Shown here piece by piece: positions 38,162 to 48,554 of a DNA stretch of 64,000 nt (position 1 is its first letter; every line of letters begins with the position of its first letter). This stretch comes from Lithacetigena sp037446255 [NCBI: Coprothermobacterota bacterium] (GTDB lineage Bacteria; Coprothermobacterota; HKB111): contig JBBIIY010000003.1 in NCBI GenBank assembly GCA_037446255.1, positions 1 to 64,000 of the forward strand, in the 5' to 3' direction. Under the pieces are notes generated by a model. The model had not been told where the DNA came from, did not search any database, and was given only the letters and a program-made list of their open reading frames with translations. Position numbers and translations under genes: made by a program.

Positions 38162-40708
38162 ATGGTTGATAAAAGCAAAAATCTCATTCTCATTGACGGT
38201 AATAATCTTCTTTACCGTTTTTATTATGCTTTACCTCCTTTTACCACTTCTTATGGTCAGCCAGTAGGAGCATTATTTGGTTTTACCAGGATGCTTATAA
38301 AACTATTAAAGGAACCACCGGGGTATTGTGCTGTAGTCTGGGATAGTCCAAAACCTAATATTCGCTATACGATTTATCCGGAGTATAAGGCTCAAAGGCC
38401 ACCAACACCTACAAATTTTTCCAGTCAAAGAAAGCTAATGTATGAGATATTAGAAGCCTTTTCTGTTGCTGCAATAGAAGTGGAGGGGGAAGAAGCTGAC
38501 GATGTAATTGCTACTTTATCCAGAAGCGCTTCCCGGGAGGGAATAAAAACAGCCATCTATACTGGTGATAGGGATTTATTACAGGTGGTAAATCCTGATA
38601 TTAGTATGCATATGGTCAAAAAAGGGATATCAGAAATTGAAGAATATGACAGGGATAGGATTATAAACGAGTGGGGAATGACACCTGAACAATTAAAAGA
38701 TTTAAAAACTCTACTCGGAGATTCTTCGGATAATATAAAAGGTTTATCAGGAATTGGAGAAAAAACTGCTAAAAATTTAATTATTAAATATGGGTCTATA
38801 GATGGAATATTTGAGAATCTGGACGACCTCTCTGACAAACTTAAAAAATTGTTTTTACAAAATAGGGAATACTTGAGAATAGTACAGAAAGTAATCGCTT
38901 TAAAAATGGAAATGGACCTTGGTTTCACTCTTTCCAGTCTGTCCTATCATAATTTTGTTCCTGCAAAAGTAATGAAGGTATTAGAAAAGTACGAATTTAA
39001 AAGTCTATTTAAAGAAATTCATCTCCCCGAAGTAAAACCAAATCTTTTTTCCATGCCCGTAGAGCCTCTTTTTAACCCGCAAAAGGAAATTGTTAAAACA
39101 ACAGGTAAAAATTATCTTTTATTTATTGAATATGCTGATAATCATCCCCTGAAGGTCACACCAGCAAAGGCTTTGGTTGGAAATCCGAAAGACCCCGTTT
39201 TAATTAATGGTAACGAATTATTAAGCGAAGAATTTCTTAAAGAACTTAAATCCATTCTTGGTAAAAACAAACTACAACTGTTTACTTCTAACTACAAAAC
39301 ATTATTACATTTCCTCTGGAAACACCAGCTTCCCGAACCCGAAACAGTTGTGGATTTATCTTTATTGTTGTATTTATATGACCCTGCTCAAGGAGGAGAA
39401 TTACCTTTCACTACAAGTTTTAATTATTTAGATTTCTACGAAAACCTGGTAAATGTTAAATTAAACGAAGAATTGCTTAAATTATACAGTGATATTGAGA
39501 AACCTTTATGTCGGGTTATTGCCTTGATGGAACAAAAAGGTATAAAGGTTGACACGTATCAGTTAGATAGCGCAAGAACAGAGGCTTATGTAAGGATTAG
39601 GGAGTTATCTACTAAAGCCTATGATTTAGCTGGGTGCAACTTTAACTTGAATTCTCCTAAACAGGTGGCTGAGATTTTATTTAACAAACTGATGTTACCA
39701 GCTTACAAGAAGGGTAAAAATGGTTTTTCTACTAATAATGAAGTTCTTAAAAGCCTGGAAAAGCTTAGCCCTCTGGTACCCTTAATAATTGAACATCGGG
39801 AAGTATCAAAATTAATTTCTACTTACCTGGAGGCATTGCCGAGGTATATTTCCTCGGATACCGGTAGAATTCACACCACTTTTTCACAAACCGGGACTGC
39901 TACCGGTAGGCTTTCTTCAAGGGAACCAAATTTACAGAATATACCCACACGCTCTCATTTAGGGAATTTGATAAGAAGTGCTTTTGTAGCATCAAAAGGT
40001 AAAATATTATTAAGTGGAGATTACTCACAAATTGAATTACGAATTCTCGCTCATTTAAGTAAAGACCCAGCTCTATTACAAGCGTTTACCGAGGGAGAAG
40101 ATATCCATACCTATACAGCCTCTTTACTCTTTAATACCAAAATAACCGAGGTTACCCGGGAAGAAAGGTATCGGGCTAAAACTGTTAATTTTGGCCTTAT
40201 TTATGGTATGTCTGAGTATGGGTTATCCCAGGAGTTAAACATATCTCGTAGCGAAGCCCGTCAATTCATTAACCGTTATTTTTTGCGGTTTCCAGGAGTT
40301 AAAGAATACCTGGAATCTCATGTAGAAGAATGCAAAAAAACTGGTGTTACCCAAACCATCAATGGTAGAAGACGCTATATTCCGGATTTAGATTCACCAA
40401 ATAGGATATTAAAAGATCAAGCCTATAGAATAGCTATAAATACTCCCATTCAAGGTACAGCTGCAGATATCATAAAAAAAGCCATGGTCACTTTTTACAC
40501 CCTGGAGCAAGAAAAAAAGTTAAAGAGTAGCAATTTGCTTCTTCAGATTCACGATGACCTTTTGATTGAAGTACCTGAAGAGGAAATTAATTATTGGGCT
40601 GTTAACTTAAAAAAATGTATGGAAGAAGCAATTAACCTCATTATCCCCATAGAAGTACATCTTTATTCCGGATATAATTGGCGTGATATGAAAACATTTA
40701 AACCATGA
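38162..40708 (+). CDS. polA: DNA polymerase I
   Basis: Repair and Okazaki-fragment polymerase of 848 residues. The 5'-3' exonuclease domain (about 1-290) has IDGNNLLYRF, GEEADDVIA and GDSSDNIKG motifs. The middle domain (300-460) looks like a degenerate proofreading exonuclease, because the first DxE motif is missing. The polymerase domain has motif A DYSQIELR near 620, motif B around RAKTVNFGLIYG, and motif C HDD near 797. The stop overlaps coaE by four bases. Confidence 0.96.
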   Translation: MVDKSKNLILIDGNNLLYRFYYALPPFTTSYGQPVGALFGFTRMLIKLLKEPPGYCAVVWDSPKPNIRYTIYPEYKAQRPPTPTNFSSQRKLMYEILEAFSVAAIEVEGEEADDVIATLSRSASREGIKTAIYTGDRDLLQVVNPDISMHMVKKGISEIEEYDRDRIINEWGMTPEQLKDLKTLLGDSSDNIKGLSGIGEKTAKNLIIKYGSIDGIFENLDDLSDKLKKLFLQNREYLRIVQKVIALKMEMDLGFTLSSLSYHNFVPAKVMKVLEKYEFKSLFKEIHLPEVKPNLFSMPVEPLFNPQKEIVKTTGKNYLLFIEYADNHPLKVTPAKALVGNPKDPVLINGNELLSEEFLKELKSILGKNKLQLFTSNYKTLLHFLWKHQLPEPETVVDLSLLLYLYDPAQGGELPFTTSFNYLDFYENLVNVKLNEELLKLYSDIEKPLCRVIALMEQKGIKVDTYQLDSARTEAYVRIRELSTKAYDLAGCNFNLNSPKQVAEILFNKLMLPAYKKGKNGFSTNNEVLKSLEKLSPLVPLIIEHREVSKLISTYLEALPRYISSDTGRIHTTFSQTGTATGRLSSREPNLQNIPTRSHLGNLIRSAFVASKGKILLSGDYSQIELRILAHLSKDPALLQAFTEGEDIHTYTASLLFNTKITEVTREERYRAKTVNFGLIYGMSEYGLSQELNISRSEARQFINRYFLRFPGVKEYLESHVEECKKTGVTQTINGRRRYIPDLDSPNRILKDQAYRIAINTPIQGTAADIIKKAMVTFYTLEQEKKLKSSNLLLQIHDDLLIEVPEEEINYWAVNLKKCMEEAINLIIPIEVHLYSGYNWRDMKTFKP

Positions 40709-41295
40709 GAATAATAGGTTTAACCGGTAGTATTGGTAGTGGGAAAACAGAAATATCCACTTATCTAAAAAAGAAAGGTGCTTTTATTATTGATGCTGAT
40801 TCTATCGGTCATCGGTTGCTTCAACCAGGAAATCCTGTTTATCAAGAATTAGTCAAGATATTTGGAGAGAATATTTTAAGTGAAAATGGAGAAATTAATA
40901 GAAAAGCTTTAGCGGAAATTATTTTTTCTGATGAAGAAAAAAGAAAACTTTTAAATAGCATTATGCATCCACCAATGACCTCTATTATAGAAAAAGAGAT
41001 TGTTACAGGTAAAAACGGAAAATATCCAGCAATCGTATTAGAAGCAGCTATTTTACGAGAAAGCCCCTGGTTAGTTCTTGTGACAGAAGTATGGGTAATA
41101 TCTGCTTCTTCCGAGGCATGCCTTAAGAGACTTGTAAATAAAGGTTTTACACTTGTAGAAGCAAAAAAGAGATTACAGGCTCAACTTAGGCAACCAAAAA
41201 TTCCTCCCTCTATGACCGAATATGTGATTAATAATAATCATTCTCTTGAAGAAACCTTTAAGATAATAGACCTTCTTTGGGAAAAAGATATATGA
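40705..41295 (+). CDS. coaE: Dephospho-CoA kinase
   Basis: Phosphorylates dephospho-CoA in the last step of CoA synthesis. The P-loop GSIGSGKT is at residues 8-15, and the DADSIGH and LEAAIL motifs are present in 196 residues. The polA-coaE pair, overlapping by ATGA, is common. The next gene starts in its stop codon. Confidence 0.94.
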   Translation: MRIIGLTGSIGSGKTEISTYLKKKGAFIIDADSIGHRLLQPGNPVYQELVKIFGENILSENGEINRKALAEIIFSDEEKRKLLNSIMHPPMTSIIEKEIVTGKNGKYPAIVLEAAILRESPWLVLVTEVWVISASSEACLKRLVNKGFTLVEAKKRLQAQLRQPKIPPSMTEYVINNNHSLEETFKIIDLLWEKDI

Positions 41296-42035
41296 TGAAA
41301 TTATCTTTCAGCCGGCTTGACCTCTACCTCCAATGTCCATTAAAGTATAAATACAGGTATATTGATAAAATTAAGGAGAAACCAAGCTCTTACGCAGCCC
41401 TCGGAACCTCAATACACAAGACAATACAGCAATTTTTTACTCACCCTGAAGGGGTTCCTACGATTTACGATATCTATAATTATCTTGAAGCATCCTGGGT
41501 TAGGGAAGGATACTCTTCTTCCATAGAGGAAGCATCTTTTAAAGAAAATGCTAAAAAAATGCTAACCAAATTTTATCATGATAATATTTTTAATTATTCA
41601 AAAGCTTGCACTGTTGAGCAATATTTTGAAGTCCATACTAATGATTATATTATTAATGGTTATATTGACCAGGTGAATAAAAAAGGGAACACCTATGAAG
41701 TGATAGAATATAAAACTTCTAAAAATGGAAAGACCATGGAGGAAATTGAAAAAGATCTGCAAATTGCCACTTATCATCTTGCTTTTAAGTCTATCTATGG
41801 ATTTCCACCTAACCAGGTTATTTATTACAATGTTAGAAGTGGAGTCAAGCTGGGAATTAAAGTAACTCCTCTGATGGAAGAATTTGTTATGCAATCTTAT
41901 AAGGATATAGCTTCAGGTATATTGACTGAAAGGTTTCATTCTCAGGTGGGCATTCATTGCCGTTGGTGCGATTATCTAAAAATATGCCCTGACAGGGGAG
42001 GTATGAGTGGTAGACAAATTACTTTCCCATTCTAA
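41292..42035 (+). CDS. RecB/Cas4-like PD-(D/E)XK nuclease with likely Fe-S site
   Basis: A 247-residue protein of the PD-(D/E)XK superfamily. It starts with LSFSRLDLYLQCPLKYKYRY, has the histidine GTSIHKTIQQFF, the catalytic core with VIEYKTSKNG (E-x-K), and a C-terminal cysteine set (HCRWCDYLKICP) that with the N-terminal Cys suggests a 4Fe-4S cluster as in AddB and Cas4. I chose ATG at 41292, overlapping the coaE stop; a TTG at 41277 is also open. It has no helicase domain and no CRISPR genes around, so the role is probably general DNA processing. Confidence 0.83.
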   Translation: MMKLSFSRLDLYLQCPLKYKYRYIDKIKEKPSSYAALGTSIHKTIQQFFTHPEGVPTIYDIYNYLEASWVREGYSSSIEEASFKENAKKMLTKFYHDNIFNYSKACTVEQYFEVHTNDYIINGYIDQVNKKGNTYEVIEYKTSKNGKTMEEIEKDLQIATYHLAFKSIYGFPPNQVIYYNVRSGVKLGIKVTPLMEEFVMQSYKDIASGILTERFHSQVGIHCRWCDYLKICPDRGGMSGRQITFPF

Positions 42036-43038
42036 TTTCCGTAAAAGTCTGGTTTTACTAGGTTTAGTATTAATTGCTCTAATATTTTTTAGTGTTATGC
42101 ATACACCGCATGCGGTAATAAATAATATAAATTATTTTTATTTTTTATTAGCTCTGGGAGCCTCTTTAGGAGTTGTATTCTTTGAAGTACTCAGGTTTTT
42201 TTCCATAACCAGGATAATAAAAGAGGTTAATCTCTCGGTTAAAGAGTCTATATCTATATCACTTTCTGGAATATTTTTTGCCAGGATTACTCCAGGTGGA
42301 GCAGGTGGTGAGCCATTCCAGATATATATGATGAATAAAAACGGAATTAAACCCGGAAAGGGAGCAGCTGTTTTAATTATTAATGGTATTGCCAGCATGG
42401 TCTCCAGGCTGGTTTTGCTATCTTTGCTTCCCGTTATTGCTTTTAGAATAAACTTATCAGTTGAGAACATTTCTATAGCCTTGATTTTTTATTTCGCAGG
42501 CATAATATTATTTCTTTCTATTCTAACCTATCCTCATTTAATTAGTTTTGGATTAAACCTTATGCTAACTAATTATTTAGCAAAAAGATTATTCGGTGAA
42601 AAATGGGTTAAGAATACCATCGGTGTTCTGAAACAATTCTTTGTAGATTTTCGTGAAACTTCCACTCAGCTTAAAAGAAGAGATTGGTTGTTCGTTTCCT
42701 TAACTTTTACCCTTATCATTTTTGGTTGGATTATGACCGTTTTAGTGCCTTTTTTTGTTCTCAAAGGGTTAAATTATAACCCTTCCATTTTTCTTATCTT
42801 TACCTATACTCTCATCACGAGAAGTTTAACCGATTTTATTCCTACCCCAGGATCAACTTTTGTTCAAGAAGCTGGAATTGCTCTTATTTTCAATCAATTG
42901 GTTGGAGATGATTCTTTGTGGTTATTTATTTTAATGTGGAGAACAATGTTATTTTATCTACCTTTATTAGTAACAGGCATTTATACCATGCTTCATTATG
43001 GTTTAAAAGTTATCGACAATAACAATAATATGAGATAA
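42007..43038 (+). CDS. Flippase-like integral membrane protein (LPG synthase TM/UPF0104 family)
   Basis: A 343-residue protein with about eight hydrophobic segments and the family motif RITPGGAGGEPFQIYMM. The family includes the membrane part of lysylphosphatidylglycerol synthase (MprF) and AglD-like proteins. No aminoacyl-transfer domain is attached, so it may move lipids or lipid-linked sugars. GTG at 42007 has GGGGAGG five bases upstream and overlaps the nuclease gene by 29 bases. Confidence 0.84.
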   Translation: MVDKLLSHSNFRKSLVLLGLVLIALIFFSVMHTPHAVINNINYFYFLLALGASLGVVFFEVLRFFSITRIIKEVNLSVKESISISLSGIFFARITPGGAGGEPFQIYMMNKNGIKPGKGAAVLIINGIASMVSRLVLLSLLPVIAFRINLSVENISIALIFYFAGIILFLSILTYPHLISFGLNLMLTNYLAKRLFGEKWVKNTIGVLKQFFVDFRETSTQLKRRDWLFVSLTFTLIIFGWIMTVLVPFFVLKGLNYNPSIFLIFTYTLITRSLTDFIPTPGSTFVQEAGIALIFNQLVGDDSLWLFILMWRTMLFYLPLLVTGIYTMLHYGLKVIDNNNNMR

Positions 43039-43068
43039 TTAAAATCAATTTAGTTTTGGAGGATTAAG

Positions 43069-45738
43069 ATGAATATGGATAATAAAATATATAGATTTGA
43101 GGATGGTAATCCCAAACATAAACACCTCTTAGGCGGAAAGGGAGCAGGTTTAGCAGCGATGACCCAAATGGGTCTTCCCGTTCCACCAGGTTTTACTATT
43201 ACCACCAGAGTTTGCCGTGAATATTACGAAAAGGGTAGGGAACTTTCAACCGATATTTGGGACGCTGTTCTTTCAGAAATAAAAGTGCTGGAAGAAAAAC
43301 TGAACAAACTATTTGGATCTAAAGATAACCCCTTATTACTCTCTGTTCGGTCAGGAGCTTCCTTATCCATGCCTGGGATGATGGATACTATATTAAACCT
43401 TGGATTAAACGACGATACTGTTGAAGGTATAGCTAAACTTACAACTAACGATAGATTCGCCTGGGATTCCTACCGAAGATTTTTGCAGTCTTTTGGAAAA
43501 GTGGTACTTGATGTACCAGGTGATTTATTTGAAGAAGCCATCACTCACAAAAAGGCACTATTAGATATTAAAGATGATTCTTCCTTTACAAGTTCAGATT
43601 TAAAGGAATTGGTCAAAGAATTTAAAAAGATAATTAATGAGAATAGCAAAGTTCCTTTTCCAGAAGATTCCTACCTTCAACTAAAATACTGTATTAAAGC
43701 TGTGTTTGAATCTTGGAATGGTCAAAGGGCAATAGAATACCGAAGAATATACAATATTCCGGAAACCCTGGGTACCGCAGTAAATATCATGGCTATGGTG
43801 TTTGGAAATATGGGCATGGATTCAGCTACTGGAGTTGCTTTCACCCGGGACCCATCAACTGGTGAAAAGAAATTTTTCGGTGAATTTTTACCTAACGCTC
43901 AGGGTGAGGATGTTGTTGCTGGCATAAGGACTCCCCATAATATTGAGCTGCTTGCTCGTGATATGCCCCAGGCTTACTCAAAATTGTTAAAAATAGCCCA
44001 AATCCTGGAAACCACCTATAGGGACATGCAGGACATTGAATTTACTATAGAAAAAGGAAATCTTTTTATGCTCCAGACCCGAGTGGGCAAAAGAACTCCA
44101 ATGGCAGCTATCAGGATTGCCGTGGATATGGTTGACGAAAAGATAATCACTAAAGATGAAGCGGTTCTCAGGGTTACCTGTGAGGAAATTGAGAAAGTTC
44201 TCCATCCTTCAATCGACCCTAAAAGCAAAGTCCAGGTTATTGCTAAAGGTTTACCTGCTTCTCCTGGAGCAGCTGTTGGAGAGGCAGTATTTGATGCTGA
44301 TAAAGCTGTAGAGTTGGCAAAAGAAGGCCGCAGGGTAATTCTGGTAAGACCGGAAACTACTCCAGATGACGTTCATGGAATATATGCCGCGCAGGGTGTT
44401 TTAACCAGTCGTGGAGGTATGACCAGCCATGCAGCTGTGGTCACCCGGGGCATGGGGAAGCCCTGCATAGTTGGGTGCGAAGAGATGAAAATTGATTTAT
44501 ATAGAAGAGTATTCACTATAGGGGACATCTCTGTTAATGAAGGTGAAATAATCACCATTGAAGGTGGTGAGGGAAAGGTTATTCTGGGAGAAGCACCCCT
44601 GGTAATGCCAGAATTAGGAGAGGACTTCAAAAAACTACTTCAGTATGCTGATGAATTTAGAAGATTAAGAGTGCATGCTAATGCTGATACCCCTGATGAT
44701 GCAGTTAAAGCGAGAGAATTTGGTGCTCAGGGTATCGGTTTAGCAAGAACTGAACATATGTTTTTAGGTCCTGACAGGGTTCCCATTGTTCAGGAGATGA
44801 TTATGGCTAGCAATAGCGAAGAAAGGAATACAGCTCTTCTAAAACTGCTCAAAGTTCAAAGGGAGGATTTCATAGGAATTTTGAAAGCTATGGACAGTCT
44901 TCCAGTTACTATTCGTTTACTTGACCCTCCTTTGCATGAGTTTTTACCATCACCGGAGGACCTTTCAGAAGAAATCCAGCATTTAAAAGCGCAGAACGTA
45001 AGTGAAAATGACATAAAAGTGAAAGAAATCCTTCTGAAAAAAGCTATTGATTTAAAAGAGTTCAATCCTATGTTAGGATGGAGAGGGTGCAGATTGGGAA
45101 TAGTGTTGCCTGAAATTTATGAAATGCAGGTTAGAGCGATATTTGAAGCAGCTGCTTACTTAGTTGAAGAGGGGAATAACCCAATCGTGGAAGTTATGCA
45201 TCCCCTGGTGGGCATAGAGAAAGAAATGGATTTCTTATCTGAATTAACTCATAAAATTGCTCTTGAAACCATGGAAAGAGAAGGAGTTAGTTTAAATTAT
45301 AAAGTTGGTACAATGATAGAAATTCCCAGAGCAGCTTTAATAGCAGATAAACTTGCTGAAAAAGCTGAATTTTTCTCTTTTGGAACTAATGATTTAACTC
45401 AGATGACTTTCGGGTTTTCTCGGGATGATGCTGAAAGAAAGTTTATTCCTTACTATCTTGAACATAATATATTAGAAAACAATCCATTTGAAGTTCTTGA
45501 CTTTGAAGGTGTGGGAAAACTGATGGAATTAACAGTTAAACTTGTTAAAGGTGTTCGCTCCGATATGAAGATAGGTATTTGTGGCGAACATGGTGGAAAT
45601 CCAAAATCAATTGAGTTTTGCCATAGAATTGGTCTTGATTATGTAAGTTGTTCTCCTTTCAGGGTACCTATAGCTCGGTTTGCTGCTGCTCAAGCGTTTT
45701 TAAAAGAAAAAACTCAGGAGGTTTCCAGTAGCGTATAA
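43069..45738 (+). CDS. ppdK: Pyruvate, phosphate dikinase
   Basis: Interconverts pyruvate, ATP and phosphate with PEP, AMP and pyrophosphate; in anaerobes it often serves glycolysis with pyrophosphate or gluconeogenesis. The 889-residue protein has the N-terminal ATP-binding domain (GGKGAGLAAM), swivelling phosphohistidine domain with His454 in GGMTSHAA, and a PEP-binding barrel ending in CGEHGG. Length matches the Clostridium enzyme. GGAGG precedes the ATG. It is the only carbon-flow enzyme in its neighbourhood. Confidence 0.97.
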   Translation: MNMDNKIYRFEDGNPKHKHLLGGKGAGLAAMTQMGLPVPPGFTITTRVCREYYEKGRELSTDIWDAVLSEIKVLEEKLNKLFGSKDNPLLLSVRSGASLSMPGMMDTILNLGLNDDTVEGIAKLTTNDRFAWDSYRRFLQSFGKVVLDVPGDLFEEAITHKKALLDIKDDSSFTSSDLKELVKEFKKIINENSKVPFPEDSYLQLKYCIKAVFESWNGQRAIEYRRIYNIPETLGTAVNIMAMVFGNMGMDSATGVAFTRDPSTGEKKFFGEFLPNAQGEDVVAGIRTPHNIELLARDMPQAYSKLLKIAQILETTYRDMQDIEFTIEKGNLFMLQTRVGKRTPMAAIRIAVDMVDEKIITKDEAVLRVTCEEIEKVLHPSIDPKSKVQVIAKGLPASPGAAVGEAVFDADKAVELAKEGRRVILVRPETTPDDVHGIYAAQGVLTSRGGMTSHAAVVTRGMGKPCIVGCEEMKIDLYRRVFTIGDISVNEGEIITIEGGEGKVILGEAPLVMPELGEDFKKLLQYADEFRRLRVHANADTPDDAVKAREFGAQGIGLARTEHMFLGPDRVPIVQEMIMASNSEERNTALLKLLKVQREDFIGILKAMDSLPVTIRLLDPPLHEFLPSPEDLSEEIQHLKAQNVSENDIKVKEILLKKAIDLKEFNPMLGWRGCRLGIVLPEIYEMQVRAIFEAAAYLVEEGNNPIVEVMHPLVGIEKEMDFLSELTHKIALETMEREGVSLNYKVGTMIEIPRAALIADKLAEKAEFFSFGTNDLTQMTFGFSRDDAERKFIPYYLEHNILENNPFEVLDFEGVGKLMELTVKLVKGVRSDMKIGICGEHGGNPKSIEFCHRIGLDYVSCSPFRVPIARFAAAQAFLKEKTQEVSSSV

Positions 45739-45740
45739 AG

Positions 45741-46787
45741 TTGGGCGTAAATCTTAGAGAAAACTGGGAATCCTTAGAGCATAAAATCCTTTCTCCAGGA
45801 GCAGCTAAGAGCGACAAAGCAGAAAGGCTGTTTCTTGAGGATAATTGTCCTTTGCGTACAGCTTTTCAAAGGGATAGGGATAGGATTATTCATAGTAAAT
45901 CATTTAGGCGTCTTATACATAAGACGCAGGTATTTCTATCCCCTGAAGGAGACCACTACAGAACACGGTTGACTCATACTCTGGAGGTTATGCAAATAAG
46001 CAGAACTATCAGTAGGTGTTTAAAGTTGAACGAAGATTTAACTGAAGCTATATCTTTGGGTCATGATTTAGGTCATCCACCTTTTGGACATGCCGGTGAA
46101 GAAGCCCTTAACGAGGCAGTTAATAAAAGAACTGGCGGTAGTTTTAAACATAACGAGCAAAGTTTAAGAGTAGTGGATTTTATAGAAAGAAGATTTTCTC
46201 AGGAAGGGAAATTGCTTATCGGGCTTAATCTAACTAACGAGACCAGGGATGGAATATTAAACCACGCTAAAGGATTGGGAAGTCTTGAAGGGTATGGAAA
46301 AGCCAGGACCTTAGAGGGTGAAGTAGTAAAAATTTCTGATGTAATTGCCTATGTAAACCACGATCTGGATGATGCTATAAGGGCTTCCATTATCGATAAG
46401 GAAAGTATACCAGCAGTTATTACACAGGTTCTGGGAGCTACCACCACGGTCAGAATAAAGTCTTTTGTGGAAGACCTGGTTAAAAATTTTCAAGATAAAA
46501 ATGAACTGGGTTTTTCTCTTTCAGTCAACCATGCTCTCCATCAATTAAGAGAATTTTTAAAAATTAATTTATATTTAAGAGGGTCTCCAGCTAAATCCGA
46601 AGAAGGAAAAGCTAAAAAATTAATCATTAATCTTTATAATTATTTAATGGAAAACAACGATTTTCCATCTTCAAAAACAGAAAATAAGAACCAAGCAGTT
46701 GTTGATTATTTATCAGGTATGACTGATAGATTTGCTCTTTCTTTTTATGAAAAGCACTTTTTACCTTCTCCTTTTGGACTTGACTAA
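45741..46787 (+). CDS. dgt: Deoxyguanosinetriphosphate triphosphohydrolase-like protein
   Basis: An HD-domain dNTP triphosphohydrolase of 348 residues. The family signature FQRDRDRIIHSKSFRRL leads to RTRLTHTLEV, and the HD motif lies in LGHDLGHPPFGHAGEEAL. It limits dNTP pools or triggers dNTP breakdown. The TTG at 45741 fits the family N-terminus, although the nearest GGAGG is 19 bases away. It lies before dnaG-rpoD, as in many bacteria. Confidence 0.92.
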   Translation: MGVNLRENWESLEHKILSPGAAKSDKAERLFLEDNCPLRTAFQRDRDRIIHSKSFRRLIHKTQVFLSPEGDHYRTRLTHTLEVMQISRTISRCLKLNEDLTEAISLGHDLGHPPFGHAGEEALNEAVNKRTGGSFKHNEQSLRVVDFIERRFSQEGKLLIGLNLTNETRDGILNHAKGLGSLEGYGKARTLEGEVVKISDVIAYVNHDLDDAIRASIIDKESIPAVITQVLGATTTVRIKSFVEDLVKNFQDKNELGFSLSVNHALHQLREFLKINLYLRGSPAKSEEGKAKKLIINLYNYLMENNDFPSSKTENKNQAVVDYLSGMTDRFALSFYEKHFLPSPFGLD

Positions 46788-46789
46788 AA

Positions 46790-48553
46790 ATGCAAGATTA
46801 CAAATTATTTATTGATGATTTAAAAAATAAGGTTGATATTGTTGAAGTAATTAGTTCATTTATACCTCTAAAGAAATCTGGTAAAAATTATCTTTCCCTA
46901 TGTCCTTTCCACCAAGAGAAAACTCCTTCTTTTGTTGTCAATAGAGAAAAAAATCTTTATCATTGCTTTGGTTGTGGTAAAGGCGGAACTGTTTTCAACT
47001 TTATAATGGATTATGAAAAACTCTCTTTTAACGAATCAGTTCAGTTGTTAGCCAGGCGATACGGGATAACCCTCCCATCTTATTCCCCTATAATAAACAA
47101 AAAGGAAGCTTTATATAAACTGAATACAACTATGGCTCATGTTTTTCATGAATGTCTCAAAAAAAGCAATAGCGCTTTGGGTGTACGTGAATATCTCTTA
47201 CAAAGAAAGATAGACGAAAATAGCATTAATACTTTTCTTCTTGGTTACAGTCCATCAGAGGCATTTCTTTCTCGAACTTATACAAAACTCGGTTTTTCTA
47301 AAGAAGAGTTACAAAACCTTGGCCTGTTAACTATACGAAACGGTAAATTAGAGGATACTTTCAAAGACCGCCTTATTTTTCCCATTTTTGATATCTCTGG
47401 ACGCATTTCCGGTTTTGCAGGAAGAAGTCTAAATGAAACAATCGGTCCTAAATATTTAAATATTGGTGAAAATATACTTTTTAGAAAAAGTAAGCTTCTT
47501 TATGGTTTCTATCAGGGTAAGAAATCTATCGCCAATACCCAGTCTATTACTCTGGTTGAAGGTTATTTTGATGTAATCTCCATGCATCAAAAAGGATTTA
47601 ATCAGGTAGTTGGGTTGATGGGAACAGGTTTGACTTATGAACATATGGAAATCCTCAATAAATGGGTTAAAGAAATTATTATTATGTTTGATAATGATAA
47701 AGGAGGATTGAACGCCACCTGGAGAGCCCTTGAGTTATTAAGAGAAACAGATTTAAATGTGAAAGTGGGAGTTTATCATGCCAAAGACCCTGATGAATTA
47801 TCAAAAAAATATGATAAAGAAGAAATAAATAACTGTTTATTAAATTCCCTGCCCACTATTGAGTATATCTGGAATAGACTGTTACATCAGAGCGATCTTT
47901 CAAGTATAGAGGGTAAATCATCTTTTATCAAAAGGGTAATTAATTATCTAATAGGTAACGCTAATTTAGCTATGTTTGCTGATATTATAAAGCGCACAGC
48001 AGATATAACTTTAGTGAAAGAAGATATTCTTTATGCTGAAATTGAAAGGCAGAGAGAAAAAAAACATATACCCTCCCCGAAAAATATAGAAAATACCATT
48101 AAACCAGTAAATAAAAATAATTTGTTAAACCAAGTGGAATCTTATTTAGCTGGTGCTTTAGTGAAGGACGGAGAATTATTTTTTTCTTCATCCGAGGGTC
48201 TTACACCAGAAGAGATTACTAACCATAATCTTAAACAAATATTTGAAAAGTCGTTTAAATATATGGGTACTGAGGGTATACTTCATATACAACCTGATGA
48301 TATTGATAATTTATTTACGATAGAAGAGTTAAGTATTGTTTCAGGTTTATTGTTAAATGATAATATAGAGTTAAATGGAGATATCATTAAATCTATGGTT
48401 AGAAAACTTAGAATGATGAAGATTCAGGAAGATATTGAAATTCTTAAAAGTGAAATAAAAACTCTTAAAAAATCCAACGATTATGCATTAACCAGAAATT
48501 ATATTGTGAAATTGAGCAATTTAATTTCCTATATAAAGGAATTACAGGGATAA
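46790..48553 (+). CDS. dnaG: DNA primase
   Basis: Synthesises RNA primers at the replication fork. The 587-residue protein has the N-terminal zinc ribbon (Cys38, His41, Cys59, Cys62), the TOPRIM core with VEGYFDV and the metal motif FDNDKGG, and a C-terminal helicase-binding region that is coiled-coil-like near the end. It starts two bases after dgt and ends one base before rpoD, forming the classical dgt-dnaG-rpoD block. Confidence 0.95.
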   Translation: MQDYKLFIDDLKNKVDIVEVISSFIPLKKSGKNYLSLCPFHQEKTPSFVVNREKNLYHCFGCGKGGTVFNFIMDYEKLSFNESVQLLARRYGITLPSYSPIINKKEALYKLNTTMAHVFHECLKKSNSALGVREYLLQRKIDENSINTFLLGYSPSEAFLSRTYTKLGFSKEELQNLGLLTIRNGKLEDTFKDRLIFPIFDISGRISGFAGRSLNETIGPKYLNIGENILFRKSKLLYGFYQGKKSIANTQSITLVEGYFDVISMHQKGFNQVVGLMGTGLTYEHMEILNKWVKEIIIMFDNDKGGLNATWRALELLRETDLNVKVGVYHAKDPDELSKKYDKEEINNCLLNSLPTIEYIWNRLLHQSDLSSIEGKSSFIKRVINYLIGNANLAMFADIIKRTADITLVKEDILYAEIERQREKKHIPSPKNIENTIKPVNKNNLLNQVESYLAGALVKDGELFFSSSEGLTPEEITNHNLKQIFEKSFKYMGTEGILHIQPDDIDNLFTIEELSIVSGLLLNDNIELNGDIIKSMVRKLRMMKIQEDIEILKSEIKTLKKSNDYALTRNYIVKLSNLISYIKELQG

Positions 48554-48554
48554 A

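Noticed and set aside
41292-42035. Possible CRISPR-Cas4 system
   Set aside because: No cas1, cas2 or repeat array is present in the window, and the neighbours are coaE and a membrane protein.
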